A stretch of 64,000 nt of DNA from Microterricola pindariensis (GTDB lineage Bacteria > Actinomycetota > Actinomycetes > Actinomycetales > Microbacteriaceae): assembly GCF_002936985.1 (NCBI RefSeq), contig NZ_MPZN01000008.1, positions 1 to 64,000 of the forward strand, in the 5' to 3' direction. Every line of letters starts with the position of its first letter. Positions within the stretch are counted from its first letter, which is position 1. The translations under genes and the position numbers were made by a program. Shown piece by piece: positions 17,098 through 26,586 of this stretch. A model generated the notes under the pieces. The model was not told the origin of the DNA, ran no database searches, and saw nothing but the letters and a program-made list of their open reading frames with translations.

Positions 17098-19338
17098 ATG
17101 CCTCAGAAACCCTCCCCCGTTGATCTCGACGGCCAGCCCGACCTCGACGCGACTGCCGCGCTTGCCGCGAAGGAGCGCAAGACCGCCATCGCCACGGTGA
17201 TCGGATCGCTCGTCTTCGCCTTCCTCATGGTGATCATGACCACGAGCGTGTACCTCGCCACCATGCACGCCCCCTCCCCGCACGACATGCCGGTCGCCGT
17301 CATCGGCAGCGGCGAGCTCGCGCAGGACGTCGTGTTCGGGCTGGAGCGCGCCGAGAACTCCCCCGCCTCCGTCCGCATCGTCGACACCACCGACGAGGCG
17401 CTCCAGCTGCTGCACGACCGCGAGATCGCCGGCGCCATCGAGCTGCCGGGCAACGACACGGCCGACACCACGGCCGTGATCCACACGGCATCCGCGGCCG
17501 GCGCCTCGCAGGCCTCCGTCGTGCAGCAGATCCTCGCGCCCGTCGCGATCGATGCCGGCATGGACATCCAGGTCGACGAGCTCACCCCGCTGCCGGCCGG
17601 GGACAGCGCCGGAATCGCGGCGATGTTCATGGCGATGGCGCTCATGCTGGCCGGCTACATGCCCATCGGCCTCCTGCTCACGGGCGCCCCGGAACTCCTC
17701 ACGCTGCGCCGCTTCGTGCCCGTCTGGGTCGGCTGGTCCGCGCTCATCAGCGCGCTCGTCTGGTTCATCGCCGGCCCCGTGATCGGCTCGTTCAGCGGCC
17801 ACACGGCGGCGGTCCTCGGCATCGGCTGGCTCACCGTCTTCAGCATCGGGCTCGTCCAGCTCTTCCTCTCCCGCATCCTCGGCGCCGCCGCGGTGCTCGT
17901 CGGCATGATGCTGGTGGTCGTGCTCGGCATGCCCGCGTCGAACCTGGCCATGTCGGTGCACACCATGCCGGGCTTCTTCGGCTGGCTGCACGGAATCCTG
18001 CCGCTGCCGGGTGCGGGCGAGGCGCTGCGCTCCGTGCTGTACTTCGGCGGCGACGGCACCCTCGGCTACCTGATCCGCTTCGTCGTCGCGATCGTGTTCG
18101 CGCTGCTCGCCACCGCCGGCGTCGACGCCCTCCGCCGGCGCAAGCAGGCCCAGGCTCTGCTCGCCGCGGCGTCCGAGACCGCGGACGACGCGGGGAACAC
18201 GGCGATCACAGGCCACGCGGATGCCGCAGCGCCCGTCGTGGCCTCTGCTGCCGTCGCCGCGGCGTCACCGGGCGCCGAACGCCTCGTGCCGCTGGCCGGC
18301 GGCAAGCCGCGCTCCCGGCCGGTGCGCTACCTGATGCTCGCCGCTTTCCCCTTCTCCATGGTCGCGCTCATGCTCGGCCTCATGCTCACCGCGATGCACA
18401 GCCCGACCCCGGTCGGGCTCCCGGTCGCGATCGTGAGCAGCACAGAGGGCGCGGCGCAGCAGTTCGCCGACGGACTGGCCGGGGGCACCGGCGACATGCT
18501 CGCCCTGAGCACGCAGGACTCGGCACAGGCGGCCAGCGACCTCGTCTACAGCGGCGAGCTCGTCGGGGCCCTCGTGCTGCCGGATGCCGCCCACCCGAGC
18601 GCCACGCTGTACTCCGCCGGCGCAGCGGGCACCGGCCAGCAGATGGTGCTGCAGCGCGTCTTCCAGCAGGCGGCGCAGCAGGCCGGCGTCGAGCTGGAGC
18701 AGGTCGACGTCGCGCCGCTCACTGCGACCGACACGGGCGGCTCCGTCAGCCTCTACATCACCATGGGCTGGGTGATGGCCGGGTTCCTCGGGATCACCGT
18801 GCTGACCGGCGGCGCCCCCTGGGCGCTGCGGCTGCGCAAGCAGCTGCCGACGCTGCTCGGCTGGTCGGCGTTCATGTCGCTGACCGTCTGGCTGATCGCC
18901 GGGCCCCTGGTCGGCGCCTACCACGGGCCCGTCTGGCCGCTGCTCGGCATCGGCGTGCTGACGATCGCCAGCCTCGGCCTGGTCACGGCCGCGATCTCCC
19001 GGGTGATGGGCCTGCTCGCGGTCGTGCCGGTCGTGACGGTGTTCATGTTCGTCGGGGTGCCGGCATCCGGCGGCGGCCTCTCCACTTATATGCAGCCCGG
19101 GTTGTTCCAGACGCTGCACGACGTGCTGCCGCTGCCCGCGGCCCTGGACGCCGTGCGCGGGATCACCTACTACGGCGGCGCGGGCGTCGGCCCGGCCCTG
19201 CTGACCCTCGTGGCCTGGGGCGCGTGCGGCCTGGCCGCGAACCTCGTGATCAGCGCGGCGCAGAACCGGCGCGCCAAGCGGCGAGGCCGCCCGCTCTGCG
19301 CCACTTTCGTGCCCTCTGCGCCACCTGAAATGGCGTAG
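17098..19338 (+). CDS. Tandem ABC-2/DUF3533 (YhgE-like) membrane protein
   Basis: A 746-aa membrane protein made of two homologous halves. Each half has one N-terminal helix (FAFLMVIMTTSVYLATMHAP and FSMVALMLGLMLTAMHSPTP), an extracytoplasmic domain of about 130 residues (MPVAVIGSG..., LPVAIVSST...) and five to six further helices ending LHGILPLPGAGEALRS and LHDVLPLPAALDAVRG. This is the DUF3533/YhgE pattern of ABC-2-type exporters, here fused in tandem. ATG 17098 follows CCAGGAAG. No ATPase gene is adjacent. TetR control across a palindrome suggests induction by a toxic compound. Its last codons form part of a hairpin. Confidence 0.85.
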   Translation: MPQKPSPVDLDGQPDLDATAALAAKERKTAIATVIGSLVFAFLMVIMTTSVYLATMHAPSPHDMPVAVIGSGELAQDVVFGLERAENSPASVRIVDTTDEALQLLHDREIAGAIELPGNDTADTTAVIHTASAAGASQASVVQQILAPVAIDAGMDIQVDELTPLPAGDSAGIAAMFMAMALMLAGYMPIGLLLTGAPELLTLRRFVPVWVGWSALISALVWFIAGPVIGSFSGHTAAVLGIGWLTVFSIGLVQLFLSRILGAAAVLVGMMLVVVLGMPASNLAMSVHTMPGFFGWLHGILPLPGAGEALRSVLYFGGDGTLGYLIRFVVAIVFALLATAGVDALRRRKQAQALLAAASETADDAGNTAITGHADAAAPVVASAAVAAASPGAERLVPLAGGKPRSRPVRYLMLAAFPFSMVALMLGLMLTAMHSPTPVGLPVAIVSSTEGAAQQFADGLAGGTGDMLALSTQDSAQAASDLVYSGELVGALVLPDAAHPSATLYSAGAAGTGQQMVLQRVFQQAAQQAGVELEQVDVAPLTATDTGGSVSLYITMGWVMAGFLGITVLTGGAPWALRLRKQLPTLLGWSAFMSLTVWLIAGPLVGAYHGPVWPLLGIGVLTIASLGLVTAAISRVMGLLAVVPVVTVFMFVGVPASGGGLSTYMQPGLFQTLHDVLPLPAALDAVRGITYYGGAGVGPALLTLVAWGACGLAANLVISAAQNRRAKRRGRPLCATFVPSAPPEMA

Positions 19339-19359
19339 AGGGCACGAAGTGGCGCGGAG
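19294..19359 (+). terminator. Large hairpin spanning the stop codon
   Basis: Arms of about 29-30 bp (19294-19323 and 19331-19359, one extra T and one G-T pair) enclose a 7-base loop. The stop codon of the membrane-protein gene (19336-19338) lies in the 3' arm, so its last fourteen codons are the 5' arm. It probably ends transcription, and may also serve the convergent gene at 19382. Confidence 0.65.
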
Positions 19360-19381
19360 CGGATGCCGCGACAGCCGCGGG

Positions 19382-20563
19382 TCAGGCGCGCCGCGCGCCC
19401 TCGCCCAGAGCGGCGAGCTTTGCCCAGGCGAGGTCGGGGTGGATCCGGCCACCGAGGCCGCAGTCGGTCGAGGCGATCACACGGTCCGCGCCGACGATGC
19501 CGGTGAAGCGGCGGATGCGCTGGGCGACGAGCTCCGGGTGCTCCACGACGTTGGTGGCATGGCCGACGACGCCGGGGACGAGCACGAGGTCGTCGGGCAC
19601 GGCGGCATCCGCCCACACGCCGAACTCGTGCTCATGGCGGGCGTTGGCCGCCTCGAACGAGATCGAGCCGACGTTCGCCTGGAGGATGACCGGGAGGATG
19701 TCCTGCAGCTCGATGTCGGTCGTGTGCGGCCCGTGCCAGGAGCCCCAGCACAGGTGCAGACGGACCTGCTCCTTCGGCAGCCCGGCGATCGCGTGGTTGA
19801 GGGCCTCGACACGCAGCCGCGTGAACGCCTGGTACTCGGCGACGGTGGGCGCGGGGTTGATCTGGTCCCAGTTCTCCGCCAGCGACGGATCGTCGAGCTG
19901 CAGGATCAGTCCGGCGTCAACGATGGCACGGTACTCCTCGCGGAGGGCGTCGGCCCACGCGAAGAGGTGCTCCTCATCGGTGGCGTAGTGCTCGTTGCGC
20001 ACCCGCGAGGCGGAGCCGGGGGCGATCGCGGTGAGGAAGCCCTGTTCGCCGTCGGCGAGTGCGGACTTCAGGTTGCGGATGTCGGATGCCACGGCATCCT
20101 GACCGCGGTAGGCCAGCGGCCCGGTGGTGGTGGGAAAGGCGGTGGCGTTGCGGCCGACCTCGACGGCTTCCGCGTAGACGGCAGGGAACAGCTGGCGGTC
20201 GCGGCGGTCGAGGAAGCTCGTCAGCCTGACGGCGCCCGGCTCTGAGCGGACCGGGGCCTCGTTGAACGCGTTGACCTCGGTCAGCGAGAGCCCGCTGACG
20301 CGCTGGAAGGAGTATGACCACCACGCGCCGTAGTCGACGGGGTTCGACATGGCCTTTCCGAACTCGCCGTCGCCGACGAGCGTGATCCCGGCCGCCCGCT
20401 GCTTCTCGACGACATCCGAGACGGCGCGTGCGGTCAGCTCATCGAGTTCGGTCGTGCTCTGCAGGCTGAAGCCGTCGTCCGCGAGCGCGCGGGCGGCGTT
20501 CGCCTCGATGAGGGCCTGCGTGCGCGGCAGGCTTCCGGAAGTGGTGGTGGCGATGTTCGACAT
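19382..20563 (-). CDS. Cobalamin-independent methionine synthase II-like protein (MetE C-domain family)
   Basis: A 393-aa single-domain relative of the MetE catalytic domain. LHLCWGSWHGPH holds the His and Cys zinc ligands, VIASTDCGLGGRIHP the last Cys ligand, and VGDGEFGKAM a family-typical early motif. Full-length MetE is about twice this length, so it is not a standard methionine synthase. Such proteins may be core-type synthases or use other methyl or alkyl thiol chemistry. It stands alone with an unusual 130-base structured leader. Confidence 0.85.
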   Translation of the reverse strand: MSNIATTTSGSLPRTQALIEANAARALADDGFSLQSTTELDELTARAVSDVVEKQRAAGITLVGDGEFGKAMSNPVDYGAWWSYSFQRVSGLSLTEVNAFNEAPVRSEPGAVRLTSFLDRRDRQLFPAVYAEAVEVGRNATAFPTTTGPLAYRGQDAVASDIRNLKSALADGEQGFLTAIAPGSASRVRNEHYATDEEHLFAWADALREEYRAIVDAGLILQLDDPSLAENWDQINPAPTVAEYQAFTRLRVEALNHAIAGLPKEQVRLHLCWGSWHGPHTTDIELQDILPVILQANVGSISFEAANARHEHEFGVWADAAVPDDLVLVPGVVGHATNVVEHPELVAQRIRRFTGIVGADRVIASTDCGLGGRIHPDLAWAKLAALGEGARRA

Positions 20564-20700
20564 GATGCTCCTCGGGGAGTGGCTGATCGGCGCATTTCGC
20601 GTGCCGATCGCCAGGGGTGGCCAAGGCTCTTGCAGGCCTCAACGACGAGGCCGCTCAAGGCGGAGGCTTCCGGTTTCCGAGCCACTTTCCACGCTAGCGA
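20564..20700 (-). promoter_or_regulatory. Candidate structured 5' leader of metE-like gene
   Basis: On the minus strand the region upstream of the metE-like start can fold into two hairpins. One has GGCCTC/GAGGCC arms (20635-20652) extended by CTTG/CAAG. The other has GATCGGC/GCCGATC arms (20585-20609) and ends next to the GAGGAG ribosome site. I could not match it to a SAM, SAH or cobalamin riboswitch. A regulatory RNA is possible. Confidence 0.4.
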
Positions 20701-20796
20701 ACCGCGGGTCTGGTGCCGGTGGAGTGTGTCTCTGCGTGACGGCTCCGCGGTCGCCCTCGGCGGTGGCCTTCCCCGGCGCGGGCGGCATCCGCGCGT

Positions 20797-20834
20797 TAAA
20801 AGCAGAAGGCCCCCGATTCCTCGGGGGCCTTCTG
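20797..20834 (-). terminator. Intrinsic terminator of tRNA-Leu
   Basis: Perfect 14-bp arms (20803-20816 and 20821-20834) with a TTCC loop are followed on the minus strand by CTTTTAA. It lies 35 bases downstream of the tRNA-Leu gene. Confidence 0.85.
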
Positions 20835-20868
20835 TCTGAGCTGTTTGGCATCCAAACTCATATTCGCG

Positions 20869-20952
20869 TGCGCGAGGGGGGACTTGAACCCCCACGCCCT
20901 TTCGAGCACTGGCACCTGAAGCCAGCGCGTCTGCCAATTCCGCCACTCGCGC
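20869..20952 (-). tRNA. tRNA-Leu (CAG)
   Basis: An 84-nt class II tRNA. The acceptor stem is GCGCGAG/CTCGCGC with A73, the anticodon stem CTGGC/GCCAG encloses TTCAGGT with anticodon CAG, and there is a long variable arm and a GTTCAAG T loop. No encoded CCA. Followed by an intrinsic terminator. Confidence 0.97.
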
Positions 20953-21190
20953 GAACTCGTTGAGATTATCACGCCAGCAAGCCGAGCACCATTTGAGGGG
21001 TTCGCCCGGAGTGTCGCGACATCCGGAAAAGATGCGCCCGGCCCCAAGACCTGTCATCCTCAAGGGCGAGTTTTGCGGGGGAAGCCCTCCGAATCACCCG
21101 GACAACAGGCGGGAAAACCCGCCACAAAGGCGGGTTCCCAGCGTGCCCGACTAACATTTGATAGTCATCAGAACTGGAAGCAGGTGAGCT

Positions 21191-21937
21191 GTGGGCTTAC
21201 TGGACAACTTCGAGAAAGGTCTCGAGCGCGCCGTGAACGGCGCCTTTGCGAAGACTTTTCGCTCGGGGCTGCAGCCGGTTGAGATCACCGCCGCCCTCCG
21301 TAGGGAACTCGACACGCAGGCCGCCGTGGTCTCCCGCGACCGCGTGCTCGTGCCCAACAGGCTCGCCGTGCGCATGAGCGCCGACGACTACGAGCGCATG
21401 CGCTCCCTCGGCCCGGCACTGACCGACGAGCTCTCCCAACTCGTGCAGCGGCACGCCGCGAGCCAGGGGTTCCAGTTCGCCGGCCCCCTCGAGATCACCC
21501 TGCAGAGCGACCCGGGGCTCAGCCTCGGCATGGTGCAGGTCGATTCGAGCAACGTCAAGGGCGAGGTCTCCTGGGCGCCCGTCGTCGACATCAACGGCCA
21601 GCGGCACCCGCTCACCAAGGCGCGCACCGTGATCGGCCGCGGCAGCGACGCCGACATCACCGTCGAAGACACCGGCACCAGCCGACGCCACGTCGAGATC
21701 GCGTGGGACGGGCGGCGAGCCAAGGTGCGCGACCTCGGCTCCACCAACGGCTCCAAGCTCAACGGCTCCCCCGTGACGGAGGCCGTGCTCGAACCCGACT
21801 CGGTCATCACCATCGGCCGCACCAACATCACCTTCCGTGTGCTGGCCCAGGCCGCGCCCGCCCGCCCGGCCGAGGGCCCCGGCGACGCCACCCAGCGCAA
21901 CAACATGGACGGTTTCTGGGGGCCCCGTGACCAGTGA
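21191..21937 (+). CDS. fhaA: FhaA: DUF3662 and FHA-domain protein
   Basis: A 248-aa protein with an N-terminal DUF3662 domain (MGLLDNFEKGLERAVNGAFA to about residue 115) and a C-terminal FHA domain that reads phosphothreonine (TVIGRGSDADITVEDTGTSRRHVEI, LGSTNGSKLNG). In mycobacteria FhaA binds phosphorylated MviN and links the PknB pathway to peptidoglycan synthesis. The DUF3662-FHA linker is shorter than in mycobacterial FhaA. It is the first gene of the fha-pst-rod-pbp-pkn cluster. GTG start. Confidence 0.93.
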   Translation: MGLLDNFEKGLERAVNGAFAKTFRSGLQPVEITAALRRELDTQAAVVSRDRVLVPNRLAVRMSADDYERMRSLGPALTDELSQLVQRHAASQGFQFAGPLEITLQSDPGLSLGMVQVDSSNVKGEVSWAPVVDINGQRHPLTKARTVIGRGSDADITVEDTGTSRRHVEIAWDGRRAKVRDLGSTNGSKLNGSPVTEAVLEPDSVITIGRTNITFRVLAQAAPARPAEGPGDATQRNNMDGFWGPRDQ

Positions 21938-22526
21938 GCTCACCCTGCTGGTCCTGCGGCTCGGATTCCTGCTGCTGCTCTGGCTCTTCGTGTTCGCCAT
22001 CGTCTACGCGCTGCGCTCCGATCTGTTCGGCCAGCGCGTGCGCAAGTTGCAGCCGACGGATGCCGTCGCAACGGCCCCGCCGGCCGGCAACGGCCACAGC
22101 TCCCCGCCGAAGCCCTCCGCCGCGGCCCCCGTCTTCGCCTCCCCCGCCCCGGCCGGGCCCGTCTCGGCCAGTGCGGCCGCCGTCGCCGAGCCCGTTCTGA
22201 CGCCCGCCTTCGGGCGAGACGTCGCCAGCGCGCAGACGGCGCACCGGCTCGTCATCACCTCCGGCGCCAAAGCCGGCGCTGAGTTCCCCCTCGGGCGCGA
22301 CGAGATCACGATTGGCCGCTCCAGTGACTCGGCCATCGTCATTCGCGACGACTACACCTCCACGCACCACGCGCGCCTCATGCTGTGGAACGACCAGTGG
22401 ATGCTGCAAGACCTCGACTCCACCAACGGAACTTTCCTCGACGGGGCCAGGGTCACCGTCCCCACCCCGGTCCCACTGAACGCCACGGTGAAGATCGGCT
22501 CCACGACCTTCGAGCTGCGACGGTAG
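21927..22526 (+). CDS. fhaB: FhaB: membrane-anchored FHA-domain protein
   Basis: A 199-aa protein with one N-terminal membrane helix (LTLLVLRLGFLLLLWLFVFAIV), an Ala/Pro-rich linker, and a C-terminal FHA domain (EFPLGRDEITIGRSSDSAI, YTSTHHARLM, LDSTNGTFLDG). GTG 21927 overlaps the fhaA end by 11 bases. FhaB (FipA in mycobacteria) connects Ser/Thr phosphorylation to the divisome. Confidence 0.93.
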   Translation: MTSELTLLVLRLGFLLLLWLFVFAIVYALRSDLFGQRVRKLQPTDAVATAPPAGNGHSSPPKPSAAAPVFASPAPAGPVSASAAAVAEPVLTPAFGRDVASAQTAHRLVITSGAKAGAEFPLGRDEITIGRSSDSAIVIRDDYTSTHHARLMLWNDQWMLQDLDSTNGTFLDGARVTVPTPVPLNATVKIGSTTFELRR

Positions 22527-22530
22527 GCGC

Positions 22531-23766
22531 ATGGCGAAGGTCTCTGACAGTGCGGCGGTCTCACACGTCGGGCGCATCCGTTCGAACAACCAGGACTCCG
22601 GCCTCGCCGGGACCGGGCTGTTCGTGGTCGCAGACGGCATGGGCGGCCACGCCGGCGGAGATGTGGCATCCGCGATCGCCATCACCCGCATCGCCGAGGC
22701 CGACCAGGTCTACACCACCCCACAGGAGGCCGAGTTCGCGCTGCAGGCCTCCCTCATCGGGGCCAACGCGCTGCTCGCCGAGACGGTGTTCGAGCACACC
22801 GAGCTCACCGGGATGGGCACGACGGTCAGCGCCCTCGCGGTGCTCGGCGACGAGGTGGCGATCGCCCACATCGGCGACTCCCGCATCTACCTCTTCCGCG
22901 ACGGCGACGTCTCGCAGATCACCGTCGATCACACCTTCGTGCAGCGCCTCGTCGACAGCGGGCGCATCACCGAGGAGGAGGCGGCCGTCCACCCGCGGCG
23001 CAGCGTGCTCATGCGCGTGCTCGGCGACGTGGACTCCGCGCCGGAGATCGACACCTCGATCCTGGCCACCCGCACCGGCGACCGCTGGCTGATCTGCTCC
23101 GACGGCTTGAGCGGCGTCGTCTCGCTGGACCAGATCCGCGCCGAGTTCACCCAGGGCGGCCGCGCCCACGACCTCGCCCAGCGCCTGGTGAAGGACGCCC
23201 TGGATGCCGGGGCCCCCGACAATGTCACCGTCGTGATCGTCGACATCGGCGAGACTTCGCCGCTCCGCACCGACCCGCTGGTCGTCGGCTCCGCCGCATC
23301 CCCCCTCAGCTTCGCCTCCCCGGAGCCGGTTCGCGCCCGCACCATGCGCCTGCCCCCGTTCCGCCTGCACCCCGTGCGCGAGAGCCACTTCGAGCCGGAC
23401 TCGCAGGATTACCTGGACGAGCTCATCGAGGAGGACCGCCGCCGCGTACGCCGCCGCCGCGCCGTCTGGCTCGGCTCGATCATCGCGATCGCCGCGGCCA
23501 TCGTGATCGCCGGCGTGCTCGCCTACCAGTGGACCCAGACCCGCTATTTCGTCGGCAGCTCCAGCGGCACCGTCGCCATCTACCGCGGCGTGCAGCAGAG
23601 CCTCGGCCCGATCGACCTCAACGAGCTGTACGTGAAGACCGACATCGCCTTGGCCGACCTGAAGCCATACGACCAGAAGATCGTCGAGGCCACCATCAGC
23701 GCCGGATCGCTCACAGAGGCCCGAGAAATCGTCGCCAGATTGGATGCCAGCCGTGTCCCGGAGTAG
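22531..23766 (+). CDS. pstP: PstP: PP2C-type Ser/Thr protein phosphatase
   Basis: A 411-aa protein. Residues 1-240 are a PP2C domain with metal-binding VADGMGGHAGGDVASA, IGDSRIYLFRDG and LLICSDGLSG-like RWLICSDGLSGVVS, and APDNVTVVIVD. After a charged juxtamembrane stretch, one helix lies at about 311-333 with a short outer domain. It dephosphorylates PknA/PknB and their substrates. Encoded four bases after fhaB. Confidence 0.95.
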   Translation: MAKVSDSAAVSHVGRIRSNNQDSGLAGTGLFVVADGMGGHAGGDVASAIAITRIAEADQVYTTPQEAEFALQASLIGANALLAETVFEHTELTGMGTTVSALAVLGDEVAIAHIGDSRIYLFRDGDVSQITVDHTFVQRLVDSGRITEEEAAVHPRRSVLMRVLGDVDSAPEIDTSILATRTGDRWLICSDGLSGVVSLDQIRAEFTQGGRAHDLAQRLVKDALDAGAPDNVTVVIVDIGETSPLRTDPLVVGSAASPLSFASPEPVRARTMRLPPFRLHPVRESHFEPDSQDYLDELIEEDRRRVRRRRAVWLGSIIAIAAAIVIAGVLAYQWTQTRYFVGSSSGTVAIYRGVQQSLGPIDLNELYVKTDIALADLKPYDQKIVEATISAGSLTEAREIVARLDASRVPE

Positions 23767-25135
23767 CGCGCAGACGGCGTCGAACCCCGTGCGCCGCATC
23801 CGCATCCCCCAGAAGTTCCGCAACCTCGAGCTGCTGCTGCTCATCGCCGCCTGCGCGATCAACGCCATCGCCATCGTGCTGGTACAGCTCGGCGCGCTCG
23901 GCCACATCGACACCACGCTCATCGTGCTCGGCGCGGGCCTCTCGCTCCTCGTCTTCGGCATGCATGTGGCGATGCGCTTCGTCGCGCGCGACGCCGACCC
24001 GTTCATCCTGCCGATCGCCACCGTGCTGAACGGCATCGGCATCGCCATGATCTACCGCATCGACCTCGCCTACGGCGATGTCGGCTGGGCGAGCGCCGCC
24101 GTGCGCCAGATCGTGTGGAGCGCGATGGCGATCATCGCGGCGATCGTCGTCATCATCGTCATCCGCAACCACCGGGTGTTGTTCCGCTACACCTACGTCG
24201 CCGGCTTCATCGCGCTCGCCCTGTTGTTGCTGCCGCTCGTGCCGGGCCTCGGCCGCGAGGTCAACGGCGCCCGCGTCTGGATCGGCATCGGCGAGTTCGC
24301 CACCTTCCAGCCCGGTGAGATCGCCAAGATCGCCCTCGCCGTGTTCTTCGCCGGCTACCTGGTGCGCAACCGCGACAGCCTCTCCATGGTCGGCACCAAG
24401 TTCCTCGGCATGCGGATGCCGCGCATGCGCGACCTCGGCCCGCTGCTCGTGGTCTGGGCCTTCTCGATGGCCGTCATCGTGTTCCAGCGCGACCTCGGAA
24501 CCGCCCTGCTCTACTTCGGCCTCTTCATGGTCATGCTCTACGTCGCCACCGGCCGACTCAGCTGGGTGCTGCTCGGCTTCAGCCTGTTCCTCGGTGGCGC
24601 CCTCGTGGCCAGCCAGACCCTCGACTACGTCAACGGGCGCTTCACGAACTGGCTCGACGCCTTCAACCCGGCCATCTACGACGCGCCGGGCGGCAGTTAT
24701 CAGCTCGTCCAGGGCATCTTCGGCCTGGCCAACGGCGGGCTGCTCGGCACCGGCCTCGGCCAGGGCCGCCCCGACCTGACCCCCGTGCCGCAGAGCGACT
24801 ACATCATCGCCAGCCTCGGCGAGGAGCTCGGCCTGGCCGGGCTGTTCGCGATCTTCGCGCTCTACCTGCTCTTCATCGCCCGCGGGTTCCGCATCGGCTT
24901 CGCCGGCCAGGACGACTTCGGCAAGCTGCTCGGCGTCGGGCTCGCCTTCGTCGTGGCGCTGCAGTGCTTCATCGTGATCGGCGGCGTCACCCGCGTGATC
25001 CCGCTCACCGGCCTGACCACACCCTTCCTGGCGGCCGGCGGCTCCTCGCTCGTGGCGAACTGGATCGTCGCGGCCCTCCTCCTGCGCCTCTCCGACACGG
25101 TGCGCAATCAGCCCCGTCTGGTGGTGAACGAATGA
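23744..25135 (+). CDS. rodA: RodA/FtsW/SpoVE-family peptidoglycan polymerase
   Basis: A 463-aa SEDS protein with about ten to twelve helices. Family motifs include GQGRPDLTPVPQSDYIIASLGEELGL (late loop, cut here by the limit of the motif GTGLGQGRPDLTPVPQSD), FQRDLGTALLYFGLF, and GVTRVIPLTGLTTPFLAAGGSS. SEDS proteins polymerize glycan strands with a partner class B PBP, here the next gene. ATG 23744 overlaps pstP by 23 bases; GTG 23753 is an alternative. Confidence 0.93.
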   Translation: MPAVSRSSAQTASNPVRRIRIPQKFRNLELLLLIAACAINAIAIVLVQLGALGHIDTTLIVLGAGLSLLVFGMHVAMRFVARDADPFILPIATVLNGIGIAMIYRIDLAYGDVGWASAAVRQIVWSAMAIIAAIVVIIVIRNHRVLFRYTYVAGFIALALLLLPLVPGLGREVNGARVWIGIGEFATFQPGEIAKIALAVFFAGYLVRNRDSLSMVGTKFLGMRMPRMRDLGPLLVVWAFSMAVIVFQRDLGTALLYFGLFMVMLYVATGRLSWVLLGFSLFLGGALVASQTLDYVNGRFTNWLDAFNPAIYDAPGGSYQLVQGIFGLANGGLLGTGLGQGRPDLTPVPQSDYIIASLGEELGLAGLFAIFALYLLFIARGFRIGFAGQDDFGKLLGVGLAFVVALQCFIVIGGVTRVIPLTGLTTPFLAAGGSSLVANWIVAALLLRLSDTVRNQPRLVVNE

Positions 25136-26586
25136 ACCGCGAACTCAAGCGCGTGAGCATCGTCGTCTTCCTGATGTTCCTGACCCTGTTCAGCTCGGCC
25201 ACGGTCATCCAGGTGTTGCAGTCCGACAATCTCCGCAACGACGCGCGCAACCAGCGCACGCTCTACGACAGCTACAAGGTGGAGCGCGGCCCGATCCTGG
25301 TCGGCGGCTCCCCGGTGGCGGAGTCGGTGCCGTCCGATGACAACTACATGTTCCAGCGCCTCTACAGCAATGGAACGCTGTACGCCCCGATCACGGGCTT
25401 CTTCCCGGTCAACGGCGAGCCGACCGGCCTGGAGGGCGCGCTCAACAGCTACCTGAGCGGCACCGCGAACTCGCAGTTCCTGGACTCGCTGGAGCGCCTG
25501 TTCACCGGCCAGGAGCGCAAGGGCGCCGCGGTGAGCACGACCATCGACCCTGTCGCCCAGCAGGCCGCCTGGGACGCCCTCGGCGACTACACCGGCGCCG
25601 TCGTCGTGACCCAGCCGAAGACGGGCCGCGTCCTCGCCATGGTCTCCAAGCCCGACTTCGACCCCAACGCCCTCGCCGTGCACGACGGGGCGATCGTCGA
25701 CGAGACCTATGCCGCCCTGCTCGCCGACCCGGGCGACCCCCTCATCAACCGCGCCATCGGCGGCGACATGAACCCTCCCGGGTCCGTCTTCAAGCTCGTC
25801 GTGGTGGCCGCGGCCCTCGAGTCGGGCAAGTACACGCCGGACAGCGAGTTCCCGAACCCGCTCACCTTCCAGCTCCCCGGCACCGACACCGTCATTCGCA
25901 ATAGCGGCGGCGACGACTGCGGCGGCGGCGAGACCGTCACCATCGCGACCGCGCTGCGCCTGAGCTGCAACGTGCCGATGGCCGAGCTCGGGATCGCACT
26001 CGGCGACACCGCCATCCGCGAGCAGGCCGAGCGCTTCGGCTTCAACACCGAGTTCGACATCCCGCTCGCGGTCGAGGCCAGCACCTACCCGCGCGGGCTC
26101 GATGACGCCCAGACGGCGATGAGCGCATACGGCCAGTTCGATGTCCGCGCGACCCCCATTCAGATGGCGATGGTCTCCGCCGCCATCGCCAATGGCGGCA
26201 TGGTGATGAACCCGAATCTCGTCGAGCTGATCACCGCTCCGAACCTCAGCCCGCTGCAGACCTTCGAGGCCAGCGAGTTCCAGCGCGCGATCAGCCCGGA
26301 AACCGCCGCGACGATGACCGAAATGATGGTCAACGGAGTCGAGAACGGGGCCGCGAGTAATGCAAGAATAGACGGGGTTAGTGTCGCCGGTAAGACAGGC
26401 ACAGCAGAGAACGGCGGAGACCTTCCGTACACTCTCTGGTTTACCGGTTTCGCTCCCGCAAATGATCCAGAGTTTGCGATAACCGTCCTCATCGAGGACG
26501 GCGGGGGATTGGGCCAAACGGGGTACGGCAACCTTCTTGCCGCACCGGTCGCACAACAGGTACTAGAGGCGGTGCTGAATAAATGA
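25132..26586 (+). CDS. pbpA: Class B penicillin-binding protein (PbpA)
   Basis: A 484-aa transpeptidase with an N-terminal membrane anchor (residues 8-29), a dimerization/pedestal domain and a transpeptidase domain. The active-site triad is intact: S218-V-F-K221 in [11 protein letters not shown] in LRLSCNVPM, and KTG in [11 protein letters not shown]. It cross-links peptidoglycan with RodA. ATGA overlaps on both sides couple it to rodA and pknA. The last 80 codons show markedly lower third-position GC than the rest. Confidence 0.95.
   Translation: MNRELKRVSIVVFLMFLTLFSSATVIQVLQSDNLRNDARNQRTLYDSYKVERGPILVGGSPVAESVPSDDNYMFQRLYSNGTLYAPITGFFPVNGEPTGLEGALNSYLSGTANSQFLDSLERLFTGQERKGAAVSTTIDPVAQQAAWDALGDYTGAVVVTQPKTGRVLAMVSKPDFDPNALAVHDGAIVDETYAALLADPGDPLINRAIGGDMNPPGSVFKLVVVAAALESGKYTPDSEFPNPLTFQLPGTDTVIRNSGGDDCGGGETVTIATALRLSCNVPMAELGIALGDTAIREQAERFGFNTEFDIPLAVEASTYPRGLDDAQTAMSAYGQFDVRATPIQMAMVSAAIANGGMVMNPNLVELITAPNLSPLQTFEASEFQRAISPETAATMTEMMVNGVENGAASNARIDGVSVAGKTGTAENGGDLPYTLWFTGFAPANDPEFAITVLIEDGGGLGQTGYGNLLAAPVAQQVLEAVLNK

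Noticed and set aside
20564-20700. SAM- or cobalamin-riboswitch assignment for the metE-like leader
   Set aside because: No conserved core of SAM-I/IV, SAH or B12 riboswitches could be found; kept only as an unassigned structured leader.
22561-24048. 495-codon minus-strand frame opposite pstP and rodA
   Set aside because: Mirror of GC-rich codons; both plus-strand genes are well conserved.
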